Source: Nesterenkonia aurantiaca (GTDB taxonomy: Bacteria; Actinomycetota; Actinomycetes; Actinomycetales; Micrococcaceae). Taken from it: DNA of 64,000 bases. The stretch is taken from NCBI RefSeq assembly GCF_004364585.1, contig NZ_SOAN01000007.1, forward strand, positions 62,001 through 126,000. The letters run 5' to 3'. The translations under genes were made by a program, and so were the position numbers. The notes beneath the pieces are model-generated. The model was not told the origin of the DNA, searched no databases, and worked only from the letters and a program-made list of their open reading frames with translations. Shown here in pieces: positions 18,973 through 28,455 of this stretch (position 1 is its first letter; every line of letters starts with the position of its first letter).

Positions 18973-20205
18973 TCAGCGCTGGGGGTCCTCCAGTGGCTCC
19001 GGCTGCTGCTGGAAGACTGGCTGCTCGGTGAGCTCGGCACCTTCTTGGCTGGGAGCCTCGGTGCGTGACTTCGCGGCCTCGGCGTTGCCGACCTGAGCCT
19101 TGCGGGCCTCCTGCTCAACCTCCTGGCGACTGGTGTAGTGCGGGTTCTCGTCGGTCACCGAGGTGCTGCGGGCCGATTCGGCCAGATCCGCGATGGCCGA
19201 GGAGATTGCGGGCTTGCCCTGGTTCTGCGCGTTCTCCTGGGCCTTCTCCTGACGGCGCTGCCTCAGCCGCTCCGCGCGGGCCGCGCGTTCGGTCTCTCGG
19301 TCCTCGAGGCTGATGCCGGACTGCTGGGCTGACTCCGGGCCGCCGAACGCGCCGGAGAGGTTCTTCAGCGCGTCGCTGAACTCTCCGGGGATCATCCACA
19401 TGGTGTTGGACTCGGACTTGGCGATCTCCGGGAGGATCTGCAGGTACTGGTAGGAGAGCAGCTCTGGGCCGGGCTCGGAGTCGTGGACCGCGTTGAACAC
19501 GGTCTCGATAGCCTGCGCCTCAGCGTTGGCGCCCAGGATTCGTGCCTGTGCATCACCCTCGGCGGCGAGGATCGAGGCCTGGCGCTCACCTTCTGCGGTG
19601 AGGATCGCGGCCTGCTTGGTGCCCTCCGCGGTGAGGATCGCGGCGCGACGTTCACGCTCGGCGCGCATCTGCTTCTCCATCGAGTCCTGGATGGAGTGCG
19701 GCGGCTCGATGGCCTTGAGCTCCACTCGGGCCACGCGGATGCCCCAGCGTCCGGTGACCTTGTCCAGTTCTCCGCGGAGCTGTCCGTTGATCCGGTCTCG
19801 CGAGGTCAACGCCTCTTCCAGATTCAGTCCGCCGACCACGTTGCGCAGGGTGGTCGTGGTGAGCTGTTCCACCGCGATGATGTAGTTCTGGATCTCGTAG
19901 GTCGCAGCCTTCGGATCGGTGATCTGGAAGTACACCACAGTGTCGATGGAGACCACCAGGTTGTCTTCGGTGATCACGGGCTGTGGCGGGAAGGAGACGA
20001 CCTGCTCACGCATGTCCAGCATCGGCAGCAGCCGATCAACGAAGGGGACGAGCAGGGTCAGTCCCGGGCCCTGGGTGCGCTGATACTTGCCCAGACGCTC
20101 GATCAGTCCCGCGCGAGCCTGCGGCACGATGCGCACGCTGCGAGCGATCACGATCACCACCAGGGCGACAAGGACCAGGAGAACTACAAGTGCAGTGACT
20201 TCCAT
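18973..20205 (-). CDS. SPFH/band 7 (stomatin-like) membrane protein
   Basis: 410 residues. One N-terminal transmembrane helix (about residues 4-23) is followed by a band 7 domain (RIVPQARAGLIERLGKY through about residue 190), then a helical repeat region with recurring ILTAEG/ILAAEG units (about 190-230), as in QmcA/stomatin proteins that oligomerise in membranes. The last 110 residues are charged and low in complexity. The NfeD-family partner starts upstream on the same strand (gap about 38 bp), the standard pairing. The pair probably organises a membrane microdomain; no specific client is known. Confidence 0.9.
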   Translation of the reverse strand: MEVTALVVLLVLVALVVIVIARSVRIVPQARAGLIERLGKYQRTQGPGLTLLVPFVDRLLPMLDMREQVVSFPPQPVITEDNLVVSIDTVVYFQITDPKAATYEIQNYIIAVEQLTTTTLRNVVGGLNLEEALTSRDRINGQLRGELDKVTGRWGIRVARVELKAIEPPHSIQDSMEKQMRAERERRAAILTAEGTKQAAILTAEGERQASILAAEGDAQARILGANAEAQAIETVFNAVHDSEPGPELLSYQYLQILPEIAKSESNTMWMIPGEFSDALKNLSGAFGGPESAQQSGISLEDRETERAARAERLRQRRQEKAQENAQNQGKPAISSAIADLAESARSTSVTDENPHYTSRQEVEQEARKAQVGNAEAAKSRTEAPSQEGAELTEQPVFQQQPEPLEDPQR

Positions 20206-20243
20206 GACGTTCCGTTCTTTTCAGTGGAGCGCCTGATGATCGC

Positions 20244-20759
20244 TCAGGCGCCTTCCGGTCGGGGAGTGTGGGGCCCGAGGGTGTCAGGTCCCGCGTCATC
20301 CCATTTGATCTCTCGCGCCGGCCTAAGGTAAACGGTCGCGCCGTCCACCGAATCGACGACGGCGGTCATGCCGGGTTCGATGCGCACGTCGTCGAGGGTG
20401 CGGGCCGTCCAGGTGTCGCCGTCGACCTCGGCGAGTCCGGAGTCTCCCGTGATGGCTTCCAGGACATGTGCTTCCATGCCGGCCATCCGGTCGATGTTGG
20501 TCAGCTGGTTCGCCGGACCCTTCTTGAGATGTTTGAGCGCGATGGGCCGGACCGCGCCGAGCATCAGCAGCGCGGTGGCGCAGCCGACCAACACCTGCAG
20601 CCAGGGCTCGCCCCCTGCGAGGGCGACAGTGGTGGCCGCGCCGGCTCCGACGGCGAGCATCAGGAAGAGCAGATCGAGCGTGATGGCTTCCAAAACCAGC
20701 AGTCCCAGGGCCAGTGCCAACCAGGGTGCCCAGAGGTTATCGCCGAACCATTCGATCAT
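20244..20759 (-). CDS. NfeD family membrane protein
   Basis: 171 residues. Hydrophobic helices occupy about residues 10-75 (WLALALGLLVLEAITLDLLF, then LLMLGAVRPIAL), followed by a soluble OB-fold NfeD domain (AGMEAHVLEAITGDSGLAEVDG, then VVDSVDGATVYLRP). It has the short NfeD form without the ClpP-like protease domain. It is encoded just ahead of the SPFH protein, its usual partner. GGAG precedes the start at 20759. Confidence 0.9.
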   Translation of the reverse strand: MIEWFGDNLWAPWLALALGLLVLEAITLDLLFLMLAVGAGAATTVALAGGEPWLQVLVGCATALLMLGAVRPIALKHLKKGPANQLTNIDRMAGMEAHVLEAITGDSGLAEVDGDTWTARTLDDVRIEPGMTAVVDSVDGATVYLRPAREIKWDDAGPDTLGPHTPRPEGA

Positions 20760-20797
20760 CTCAGCTCCTCATCAACCCATATACGCGTGGGTTCAGC

Positions 20798-21820
20798 CTA
20801 TCCGCGCCACAGGCTCACGTCGAGGTGGACGGTGACTTGTGACACCTCCCGCGCCTGAAGGCTCTGGCGCAGCGTGTCATAGTCATGGTGATGTCCGGCA
20901 GGACCCATGAACACCAGGTCAGCCGCGAGGCCGGCGTCGACGGGAACCGCCGCGGTGACCTGTGTGGTCTGCTCGAGGGCCCCGAAGGACGGTGTCATCT
21001 GCTCCTGCAGCTGATGCAGCTTCTGGCCCGGCACCTCGAGCATCCCGGCTGAGCGCAGCTCGATCAGGTGTGAGTCCCCCGGGGTGACCACCACAGCAAG
21101 ACCGTTCGGCCGGAGCACGCGCGCGTACTCGCCCACGTTGCGGGGCGCGAAGATGTCGAGCAACAGGTCCACCGAATCCGAGGCCAGGGGGAGTGGCTGC
21201 CAGAGGTCCCAGGCCAGCGCCAGGGTTCGCGGGTGGCGGGCCGCGCGTTTGAGTCCAGCGGTGGAGAGATCCAGGGCTATCCCACGGGCCTGGGGGACCA
21301 CCTCGAGCAGCTGGTGCAGGTAGTGCCCGGTGCCGGCGCCGCAGTCCAGCAGCAGCGCAGGTTCAGCGGGGGAGGCGGCTGCCTGCTGGGGCAGGTGCTG
21401 GGTGAGGATCCGTGCCAGTTCCTTGCTCAGAGCCGCGAAGATCCCGGCATCCTGAACGCTTTCACGGGCCATGATCATCTGCGCCGAATCGGCGGTGAAG
21501 CGGGTGCCGCGGCCCGATAGCAGGTTGACATAGCCCTGACGTGCCGCGTCGAAACGATGACCGGCGGGGCAGCTGAGCGCCTGCAGCGCCGAGGGTGACG
21601 ATTCTCGCCGCCGCAGCTCGATCCGTTGTGACGCTCGGTTATTCACGGTGGTCCTGGCGTGCTCCTGCAGCCCGGCACTGGTCGATGAGGCGGGTGATTC
21701 GCGCTTCAGGGTCGCCTCCAGCGGTGCGGCGCAGGCGGGGCAGGTCAGGGGCCAGGGTGGGGTCACGTGGTCCAGGCTATCGCTCGGGACCGGTGCCGCC
21801 GGACGATCGAGCCGAGCCAT
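20798..21820 (-). CDS. RlmA-like 23S rRNA (guanine-N1)-methyltransferase
   Basis: SAM-dependent methyltransferase of about 340 residues, resembling RlmA(I/II). The N-terminus has zinc-type cysteines (LTCPACAAPL, later LSCPAGHRFDAARQGYVNLL), and the GADSAQ-like element reads FTADSAQMIMAR. The SAM motif is LLLDCGAGTGHYLHQL, followed by FAPRNVGEYARVLRP. An extra 30-residue segment sits between the two cysteine pairs. The start is uncertain: GTG 21841, ATG 21820 and GTG 21766 are all possible; ATG 21820 is given. It would methylate a guanine in helix 35 of 23S rRNA, a site linked to macrolide or tylosin sensitivity in related enzymes. Confidence 0.8.
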   Translation of the reverse strand: MARLDRPAAPVPSDSLDHVTPPWPLTCPACAAPLEATLKRESPASSTSAGLQEHARTTVNNRASQRIELRRRESSPSALQALSCPAGHRFDAARQGYVNLLSGRGTRFTADSAQMIMARESVQDAGIFAALSKELARILTQHLPQQAAASPAEPALLLDCGAGTGHYLHQLLEVVPQARGIALDLSTAGLKRAARHPRTLALAWDLWQPLPLASDSVDLLLDIFAPRNVGEYARVLRPNGLAVVVTPGDSHLIELRSAGMLEVPGQKLHQLQEQMTPSFGALEQTTQVTAAVPVDAGLAADLVFMGPAGHHHDYDTLRQSLQAREVSQVTVHLDVSLWRG

Positions 21821-21910
21821 CCACCGAGCTGAGCCCTCCACTCGGGGCCGGGCCTCATGGCAGGCCAGGCGGGATCGGATCCCGCGGATCTGATCCCTGC
21901 GAGTGACGCA

Positions 21911-22547
21911 TCAAACGGTCGCAGGCATGTCCTCTTGCTTGTTCTCCTCGCTGCTGCCCCCGGCGGGACCATCCCCGGCCGGCTCTAATCTGATGATCAC
22001 GCCCTTCGAAACCGGAGTGTTGCTGCCGACCACGGTGTCATCGAGCGGCACCAGAACGTTGCCCTCCGGGTAATACACAGCGGCGCAGCCGCGGGCTGTG
22101 GGACAGGCCACCGCCCGGAACTTGCGCAGCACTCTGTCCTTGCCGTCGGCATACTCCCCATGCACATCCACCAGGTCACCATCGCTGAAGCCCAGCTGCA
22201 CCAGATCCTCAGGGTTCCCGCAGCTCGCTGATCGGGTGTTCGGCCCAGAAGTCGGAGGCCACCGTCACCGGTGTGGCTTCCCAGGTGACTGTCTTCGCCC
22301 CGTTCTCGCAGTACTCGAACTTGCTGCGGTGACCACTTGGGTCCGGCCACGCGCAGCTCATGCAGTCGAATCCCTGTTTCTGGTTCATCGTCAGCAGCGT
22401 GCGAGCGCTTCGCGAGGCCCCCATGTGCTTGAGCGCTGGCTGCAGCGAGTGGTACACCCCCGGCATTCCGGCCGCCCAGTCCTTGGGCTTGTCAACTTCG
22501 AGATCGTTCTCGTCAGCTTCCTCCACGGGTGGATTGGAGCGAGTCAT
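21911..22547 (-). pseudogene. YdeP/FdhF-type molybdopterin oxidoreductase with its middle deleted
   Basis: Two reading frames encode the two ends of one YdeP-family protein of normally about 760 residues. The first, from ATG 22547 (AAGGG upstream) to the stop at 22209, carries the N-terminus: KDWAAGMPGVYHSL, QGFDCMSCAWPDP and CENGAKTV. The second, through 22201 to 21911, carries the C-terminal dinucleotide-binding end: NPEDLVQLGFSDGDLVDVHG, RAVACPTARGCAAVYYPEGN, TPVSKGVIIRLEP. They meet at about 22205-22220 with a frameshift, so roughly 560 residues holding the active site are missing. It is the last gene of the amiS-fmdB-fmdA group. It cannot make a working enzyme. Confidence 0.85.
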
Positions 22548-22676
22548 GAGCATCCCTTCTAGACCGCGTCTCAATGTTCAGTGGCCCTGCTCCTGCCGTT
22601 GTGATTCACAAGTCGGGTCCAGGTCCCTGGGTGACGTCCGGCTTCGAGCGGATAGGGCCGCCGTCACAGCGATATG

Positions 22677-22703
22677 ACCCTCACCGCGAAGCGCGGTGAG
22701 GGT
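22677..22703. terminator. Hairpin terminator after fmdA
   Basis: ACCCTCACCGCG (22677-22688) and its exact complement (22692-22703) enclose a 3-base loop, 17 bp past the fmdA stop. It separates fmdA from the broken YdeP-type gene. Confidence 0.7.
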
Positions 22704-22719
22704 CTTCGACCATCGCGGT

Positions 22720-23976
22720 TCACTGGTTGGCGGCTCGCGGCGCACCGATCCCGGGAGTGATCTGGAACGGGCCATCTGCGGATGGCTGCACGTCGAAATC
22801 GAAGATCGAGGTGGGGATGTATACCGTCGAGCAGGAATTCGGAATGTCCACCACCCCCGAGAGTCGGCCTTCGATCGGCGCCGCACCGAGCAGCAGGTAC
22901 GCCTGTTCGGGTGAGTATCCGAACTTGGCGAGGTAGTCGATGGCGTGAAGGCAGGCTCGCTGGTACGAGAGGTGTGAATCCAGGTAGCGCTGTTCGCCGT
23001 CGAGGGTGACCGAGGTTCCGGAGAACGCCAGCCACTGGCTGAATTGAGGTTCTACGTTGCCGGGCATGAAGATGGCGTTCTCACTGACCCCGTAGGTCTC
23101 CATGCCGCCCTTGATCACATCGACATGCAGGTCGATGAAGCCACCCATCTCGATCGCGCCACAGAAGGTGATCTCACCGTCACCCTGGGAGAAGTGCAGA
23201 TCACCCAGGGAGAGGTTGGCCCCGTCGACGAATACCGGGTAGAAGATCCGGGTGCCCTTCGAGAGGTTCTTGATGTCTTGGTTTCCGCCGTTCTCGCGGG
23301 GTGGCGCAGTCCGGGCGGCCTCATGGGCCACTCGGTCGAAGTCCTCCGCGGCCAGGGACCCGAGAACCGCGTGTTCTGCCTCTGGAGGCAGCGCCAGGGG
23401 AGGTACTCGGTGTGGGTCGGTTGCGATCAGATCGCCTTCTCGCTTGTTCCACTTGGCCAGGAGTTTCGCCGACGGCGCGGTGCCCATCAGCCCCGGATGG
23501 ATGAGTCCGGTGAAGGACACATGGGGGATATGGCGGGAAGTGGCTGTTTGACCGGTGAAATCCCAGATCGCCTTGTACGCGTCGGGGAACTGATCTGTCA
23601 GGAAGCCGCCACCATTATTGCGCGAGAAGATTCCGGTGTAGCCCCAGCCTTGCCCAGCGAGGGGGCCGGAATCCTCCATGGGGATGGGTCCCACGTCAAG
23701 AATGTCCACCACCAGGAGGTCCCCTGGCTGAACGCCTTCCACGGCGAATGGACCGCTGAGCTTGTGGACGGTCAGCAGCGGCGCGTTGAGTATGTCTTCA
23801 GCAGAGTCATCGTTGACGATGGCGCCGTCGAACCATTCGCGGCAGTCCACCCGGAATGACGTACCAGGCTTCACCGAGGCGACCGGCGGGATCTCCGGGT
23901 GCCAGCGGTTGTGTCCTACTTTCTCCTGATCCTCGAACTTCTTGGAAGAATCGAGTGGAAATAGCAGCTCGGGCAT
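22720..23976 (-). CDS. fmdA: Formamidase (acetamidase/formamidase family)
   Basis: 418-residue cytoplasmic hydrolase releasing ammonia from formamide and related short amides. It follows the FmdA pattern: LFPLDSSKKFEDQEKVGHNRW at the start, VDCREWFDGAIVNDD, VHKLSGPFAVEGVQPGDLL, HFSQGDGEITFCGAIEMGGF, and DYLAKFGYSPEQAYLLLGAAPIEG near the end. AAGGAG lies before the ATG. The upstream genes are fmdB and an AmiS/UreI channel on the same strand, giving an uptake-and-hydrolysis operon. The product formate would need an oxidase, but the nearby YdeP-type gene is broken. Confidence 0.93.
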   Translation of the reverse strand: MPELLFPLDSSKKFEDQEKVGHNRWHPEIPPVASVKPGTSFRVDCREWFDGAIVNDDSAEDILNAPLLTVHKLSGPFAVEGVQPGDLLVVDILDVGPIPMEDSGPLAGQGWGYTGIFSRNNGGGFLTDQFPDAYKAIWDFTGQTATSRHIPHVSFTGLIHPGLMGTAPSAKLLAKWNKREGDLIATDPHRVPPLALPPEAEHAVLGSLAAEDFDRVAHEAARTAPPRENGGNQDIKNLSKGTRIFYPVFVDGANLSLGDLHFSQGDGEITFCGAIEMGGFIDLHVDVIKGGMETYGVSENAIFMPGNVEPQFSQWLAFSGTSVTLDGEQRYLDSHLSYQRACLHAIDYLAKFGYSPEQAYLLLGAAPIEGRLSGVVDIPNSCSTVYIPTSIFDFDVQPSADGPFQITPGIGAPRAANQ

Positions 23977-24012
23977 GGTGTTCTCCTTCGTCGGATACGT
24001 CGGATCGGGCAG

Positions 24013-24303
24013 TTAGGGGCGGGGAAGCTTCTGGTGCAGCGGGTTCGCGGTGTACTTCTGTGCAGGCCCAGAGGGGCGGCCGGGAGCAGGAGAGTCCACG
24101 ACGTCTGGTTCATGTGCACTGCGCTGAGTGGCTTCGATGAGTCGAGCTGCGGCGGAACCACCCCGAGAGAGCCGGGGCGCGCTGACTCGGCGTCTGGAGG
24201 AACCTCCGCAGGTGGGGCAACGTGCGGTGTCCGGCACCGAGCGCATCTCAAAGACCAGGTCGAAGTCGGTGCATTCTGGGCATCGGAACTCGTAAGTCGG
24301 CAT
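24013..24303 (-). CDS. fmdB: FmdB family zinc-ribbon protein
   Basis: 96 residues. The N-terminal zinc ribbon has the two knuckles CPEC (8-11) and CPTC (about 29-32) after MPTYEFR, the usual FmdB start; the rest is basic and low in complexity. FmdB was named as a putative regulator of formamidase, but its molecular role is not established. It lies between amiS (9 bp) and fmdA, consistent with one operon. Confidence 0.9.
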   Translation of the reverse strand: MPTYEFRCPECTDFDLVFEMRSVPDTARCPTCGGSSRRRVSAPRLSRGGSAAARLIEATQRSAHEPDVVDSPAPGRPSGPAQKYTANPLHQKLPRP

Positions 24304-24312
24304 GATCAGCTC

Positions 24313-24945
24313 TCAGGTGGCGATGGGTGCGGTGGTCGATGCCTCGGACTCTGCTGCGGCGCTGCTCCGGCGTCCGATGGTCACCGCGATGGCAAGCGCC
24401 AGAACTCCGAGGGCCGCAAGGGTCAATGCGAGGGTCGTGTTGGATTCGTATCGGCCGAGCAGCAGGACGAACGCTGGGATCGTGCCGGTGAGGTGGCTGA
24501 TCAGAATCGTGAACCAGCCGGTGGTGAGGGTCAGAGAGTCCATGTTCAGTCCCAGCAGCAGGAAGAAGAGGAACCACAGGACGGCCCAGATCCACCAGAT
24601 GACCGCGAACACGGGGTCATCGAGCGTGAGTTGGATGAACCCGATCACGACTGCGCATACCGAGACGAACAGCGAGAACCAGCCGAGGCCCTCCCCGCTC
24701 AGACCAGTGAGCTGCAGAATGCCCACATAGAGGTAGGTGAACCCGAAGAGGTAGAGGCCTGCGGCCCCAAGGATGATCCCCGGGTCGTTGTCGGCCTGTA
24801 TCAGGATGATGGTCGGGAAGACCACCTGCATGCCACCTACGAAGAAGTTGAGTATGGCGGCGGACTTGCCGGGGATCACCCCGATCAGCATGAGCCCGTT
24901 GATGAATAGAACCGCACCGACGTACAAAAGTCCGACGTTGCCCAT
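24313..24945 (-). CDS. amiS: AmiS/UreI family amide/urea channel
   Basis: 210-residue inner-membrane protein with six or seven hydrophobic segments and the family features GLLYVGAVLFINGLML (residues 4-19) and GWFSLFVSV...VIWWIWAVLWFLFFLLLGL. It is predicted to let short amides or urea pass. A TTG at 24963 is possible, but ATG 24945 fits the family start and has GGAGG upstream. It is the first gene of amiS-fmdB-fmdA. A DosR-like palindrome (24965-24978) lies just before the start. Confidence 0.92.
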   Translation of the reverse strand: MGNVGLLYVGAVLFINGLMLIGVIPGKSAAILNFFVGGMQVVFPTIILIQADNDPGIILGAAGLYLFGFTYLYVGILQLTGLSGEGLGWFSLFVSVCAVVIGFIQLTLDDPVFAVIWWIWAVLWFLFFLLLGLNMDSLTLTTGWFTILISHLTGTIPAFVLLLGRYESNTTLALTLAALGVLALAIAVTIGRRSSAAAESEASTTAPIAT

Positions 24946-24964
24946 GATTCGGTCGCCTCCCAAG

Positions 24965-24978
24965 TGGCCTTCGGCCTA
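24965..24978. promoter_or_regulatory. DosR-like box, partial
   Basis: TGGCCTTCGGCCTA keeps the inner GGNC-N4-GNC positions. It lies 20 bp before the amiS start. Confidence 0.4.
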
Positions 24979-25012
24979 TTTCAACCATGGTCCCGGGGTG
25001 CGAGGGCGGATA

Positions 25013-25026
25013 GGGCCTAAGGTCCT
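25013..25026. promoter_or_regulatory. DosR-like box
   Basis: GGGCCTAAGGTCCT fits GGGNC-N4-GNCCY in the amiS/ATPase divergent gap. Confidence 0.5.
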
Positions 25027-25224
25027 ATGAGCCTGGTCAGCGGGCGGCGTCAGGGCTTCAGGATTGGTCCCCAGGCCGCCGGATCCCGGGTTCGGTATCG
25101 ACGGTGGACGGTGAGCGTGCCGACCTGGGGGAGCGGGTCGTCGATCTTCCCTGCTTCTGCAATGGGTCGGGCTCGGGGCGCAAGCTTCGAAGACGTCGAC
25201 GAGGACGAGACCTGGTTGGTGTGA

Positions 25225-25238
25225 TGGCCAATGGCCCT
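25225..25238. promoter_or_regulatory. DosR-like box
   Basis: TGGCCAATGGCCCT lies 72 bp before the ATPase start and closely resembles the site before ppsA. Confidence 0.5.
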
Positions 25239-25266
25239 GCTGCTGAGGAGTCTCGGGAGAAGCCAG

Positions 25267-25280
25267 GGGCCGTTGGGCCC
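25267..25280. promoter_or_regulatory. DosR-like box, full match
   Basis: GGGCCGTTGGGCCC matches GGGNC-N4-GNCCC at every fixed position, 29 bp before the ATPase start. Confidence 0.55.
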
Positions 25281-25309
25281 TGGCGTGGACACTCACCTCG
25301 CGCTGGGAT

Positions 25310-28246
25310 GTGGAGATGAGTGCCCATCATGGCGAGTCAGAGCGAGGGTCAGCTTCTGCCGCGGAATCCGGACGCAGTGACGAACTGTCCATCCAGGATC
25401 CGACGGAGTCTCTCGAGCGGCTGCTGATTGACCTCCGGACTCGGCGGGGTGGCCTGTCATCGAGGGAAGCTGCGCGTCGGCTTGTGGTGGCAGGTCCTAA
25501 TCGGCTGATCCGCGATGAGAAGCGTGGCTGGGTGCGGGAACTGTTGAACCAGTTCATCCATCCGCTCGCCCTGCTGCTCTGGGCGGCCGCCCTGTTGGCC
25601 GTCATCACCGGCACCACAGCGCTCACTGTCGCGATCGTGGCGGTCATTCTGCTCAATGCGATCTTCGCCTTCCTTCAGGAGAGGCACGCCGAGAAGGCGG
25701 TCGAGGCCTTGGCGGCCTACCTGCCAGAGCGCTGCCAGGTGATTCGGGACGGCACTCTAGCCACGATCGAGGCCACCGAACTCGTCCCGGGAGACGTGAT
25801 CGCCATTCAAGAGGGAGATCGGATATCAGCCGATGCCCGTCTGCTCACGGGATCACTTGAGGTCGATCTATCGACCTTGACTGGAGAATCCCAGGCAGCG
25901 CTGAGGACCCCGGAGGCGGAGATCAACGCTGAGACTTCCCTGCTGCAGTCGGTCGACGTGGTCTTCAGCGGCAGCAGCTGCGTGGGAGGTGAGGCCACGG
26001 CGTTGGTCTACGCGACGGGAATGGGCACCGAACTTGGACGCATCGCCGCGCTGTCCAAGCGCGTGGTGAAGGACCCGAGTCCGCTGGAGCAACAGGTTGC
26101 TCGAGCAGCCCGGCTCATTGCGCTGATTGCTGTCGGCATGGGTATGGCGTTTGTTCCGGTGGGACTCTTTCTGGCGGATCTTCCGCTGACCGACACCGTC
26201 AACTTCGCCATCGGTCTGCTGGTCGCCAATGTCCCGGAGGGTCTGCTTCCTACCATCACCTTGGCCCTGGCCGTCGGGGTACGAGTGCTGGCCCGCAACG
26301 GAGCGTTGGTCAAACGCATCTCTGCGGTGGAGACATTGGGCTCCACGAGCGTGATCTGTACGGACAAGACCGGGACACTCACGATGAACCGGATGCAGGT
26401 CACGGCTTTCTGGACATTCGGGGGGCCCCAGGATCCGCCGGCATCTCCGCCGGCCGAGTTGCTGCCGGGCATGAGGGTCTCGGAAGCGATGCGGGCTGAG
26501 GCTGGAGCGTCAGATCTGCTCGGGTTCAGGTTTGGGCGAGCGTCGGCGGCCTGTTCCAATGCCCGCTTGGTGAACCCGACAGTGTTCCCGACCGAAGCTG
26601 GGCCGTCGGCGTCTGAGGACCTGGGAGATTCCTCGGATCCGGTCCACTCGCGAGCTCAAGACGTCGGAGACCCCACGGAAGTGGCGATGCTTCGCCATGC
26701 GGTGACCCTGGGTGCCGTAGGCGACAGATCGGATCTGGAGAGACTAGTGCACTTCCATTTCGACCCTGTGCTCAGACGCATGTCCACGGTGGATCGTGTC
26801 GGGCACCAGGCGGTGGTTCACTCGAAAGGAGCTCCTGAGGAGATACTTCGGCTGTGCACCCGCGTGGCAGGGGCAGGGGAGGATCGCCCCCTGGGGGATC
26901 ATGATCGGCGCTTGGTCGAGGCCGTCGTCCAGGAATGGGCGGCCCGGGGCCTCCGGCTGATCGCTGTCGCTGATCGGGTGCTCCACGATAGGGACCTGGG
27001 AGGTCTCTCTCGGGCGCAGGCGGAGAAGGATCTGACACTGCTGGGTATGGTGGGATTGTCGGATCCTGCTCGCCCCGAGGTCGCCGCCGCGGTGACACAG
27101 TGCCACGCCGCAGGGATCAGACTCATCGTGGTGACCGGTGACAACGGTCTGACCGCAGCCGGAATCGCCCGGCAGGTGGGCATCGGCGTCTCAGGTTTGG
27201 CGGTCGTCAACGGTTCCGATCTCGATCTGATGAGCGAAGCGGAGCTGGACGAGCTCCTGGAACGCAATGAGGAGCTCATCTTCGCGCGCAGCTCGCCGGA
27301 GGCGAAGCTCAGGATCACTGATGCGTTACAGAGCCTGGGGCACATCGTGGCTATGACCGGTGATGGCGTCAACGATGCGCCAGCTCTCCGCCGGGCCGAT
27401 ATCGGCGTCGCGATGGGCGGATCAGGTACCGACGTCGCGCGCGAGGCAGCCACCATGGTGCTCACCGATGACAACTTCGCTTCCATCGTTGCTGCCGTGG
27501 AAGCCGGTCGGCGGGTCTATGACAATGTCCGGAAGTTCATCGTCTACATCTTTGCCCACGCCACACCGGAGGTCGTGCCTCTCCTGATCTACGCGGCCTC
27601 TGGTGGTGCAGTTCCGCTGCCACTGACGGTCATGCAGATCCTCGCCATCGACCTTTTCACCGAAACGCTGCCGGCGCTGGCGCTGGGGCGCGAAGCACCG
27701 GAGCCGGGTCTGATGGAGCGTCCTCCCCGCCGACGGAGGGAGAACGTGATCAACTCCGAGATGTTGATCCGGGCTTGGGCGGTCATGGGAGGGGTATCTG
27801 CCGTCCTGGTCACCGGACTCTTCTTGCAGACCCTGGCCTCCGGAGGGTGGGCCTTCGACTCTGCGACGGGGGCGACCCAGCCGGAGCTTCTCTGGAGGGA
27901 AGCCACCACGATGACCTTCCTGGGCATCGTGTCGTGTCAGATCGGCACCGCGATGGCGTCCCGGACGCAGACGGAGTCTCTTCTCCGGGTCGGGGTGTTC
28001 AGCAATCGACTGCTGCTCTGGGGAATCGGCTTCGAAGTCCTCTTGGCTGCCGCCATCGTCGGGATAGCACCGCTGCAGGTGGTCTTCGGCACCGCGATAC
28101 CTGAGACCTGGTTGATGTTTCTGCTGATTCCGCTGCCCTTCCTCGTCTGGGGAAGCGACGAGGCATTCAAGTGGCTCAAACGATCGCGCCTGACAGAGCA
28201 GGTCGAGGCTGCTCCGCGAGACTTCGGCGCGCCCCAGGCTCACTGA
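25310..28246 (+). CDS. CtpF-like P-type cation-transporting ATPase
   Basis: 978-residue type II P-type ATPase of the inner membrane. In order: actuator motif TGES (191-194), membrane helix 4 with VPEGLL (308-313), phosphorylated Asp352 in CTDKTGTLT, the nucleotide-binding domain with [10 protein letters not shown], hinge [12 protein letters not shown], and six C-terminal helices. PEGLL and overall length place it near Ca2+/Na+ pumps and mycobacterial CtpF; the ion is not fixed by sequence. The start is GTG 25310 or ATG 25316. Boxes before the gene suggest dormancy-type control. It opens the stress island. Confidence 0.9.
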   Translation: MEMSAHHGESERGSASAAESGRSDELSIQDPTESLERLLIDLRTRRGGLSSREAARRLVVAGPNRLIRDEKRGWVRELLNQFIHPLALLLWAAALLAVITGTTALTVAIVAVILLNAIFAFLQERHAEKAVEALAAYLPERCQVIRDGTLATIEATELVPGDVIAIQEGDRISADARLLTGSLEVDLSTLTGESQAALRTPEAEINAETSLLQSVDVVFSGSSCVGGEATALVYATGMGTELGRIAALSKRVVKDPSPLEQQVARAARLIALIAVGMGMAFVPVGLFLADLPLTDTVNFAIGLLVANVPEGLLPTITLALAVGVRVLARNGALVKRISAVETLGSTSVICTDKTGTLTMNRMQVTAFWTFGGPQDPPASPPAELLPGMRVSEAMRAEAGASDLLGFRFGRASAACSNARLVNPTVFPTEAGPSASEDLGDSSDPVHSRAQDVGDPTEVAMLRHAVTLGAVGDRSDLERLVHFHFDPVLRRMSTVDRVGHQAVVHSKGAPEEILRLCTRVAGAGEDRPLGDHDRRLVEAVVQEWAARGLRLIAVADRVLHDRDLGGLSRAQAEKDLTLLGMVGLSDPARPEVAAAVTQCHAAGIRLIVVTGDNGLTAAGIARQVGIGVSGLAVVNGSDLDLMSEAELDELLERNEELIFARSSPEAKLRITDALQSLGHIVAMTGDGVNDAPALRRADIGVAMGGSGTDVAREAATMVLTDDNFASIVAAVEAGRRVYDNVRKFIVYIFAHATPEVVPLLIYAASGGAVPLPLTVMQILAIDLFTETLPALALGREAPEPGLMERPPRRRRENVINSEMLIRAWAVMGGVSAVLVTGLFLQTLASGGWAFDSATGATQPELLWREATTMTFLGIVSCQIGTAMASRTQTESLLRVGVFSNRLLLWGIGFEVLLAAAIVGIAPLQVVFGTAIPETWLMFLLIPLPFLVWGSDEAFKWLKRSRLTEQVEAAPRDFGAPQAH

Positions 28247-28455
28247 GACCTTCGGGACGCTCAGGGGAACGACGGAGTTCGCGGAGTGGGCCATCGGGAC
28301 TCGTCGAAGAACCCAGCAGCCACCCCGGCCAGTTGCTGGACGTCAGCCGGTGAGCTGACGAAGCCCACGCAGGGATCTCAGGTTTGGTCGCACTGTGCCA
28401 GGCCAGGCTCACCCCATGCTGCTGGCAAAACTAGAGCCCAACCAGCGACCGGAGT

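Larger units (their letters stand above)
24946..25309. promoter_or_regulatory. Divergent regulatory gap between amiS and the P-type ATPase
   Basis: No convincing gene is seen in these 364 bp. Four 14-bp palindromes fitting NGGNC-N4-GNCCN occur at 24965, 25013, 25225 and 25267; the last, GGGCCGTTGGGCCC, is a full match to the DosR core pattern. Confidence 0.55.

Noticed and set aside
25027-25224. A 65-codon frame in the amiS/ATPase gap
   Set aside because: No ribosome site or family, and the gap looks regulatory with palindromes at both ends.
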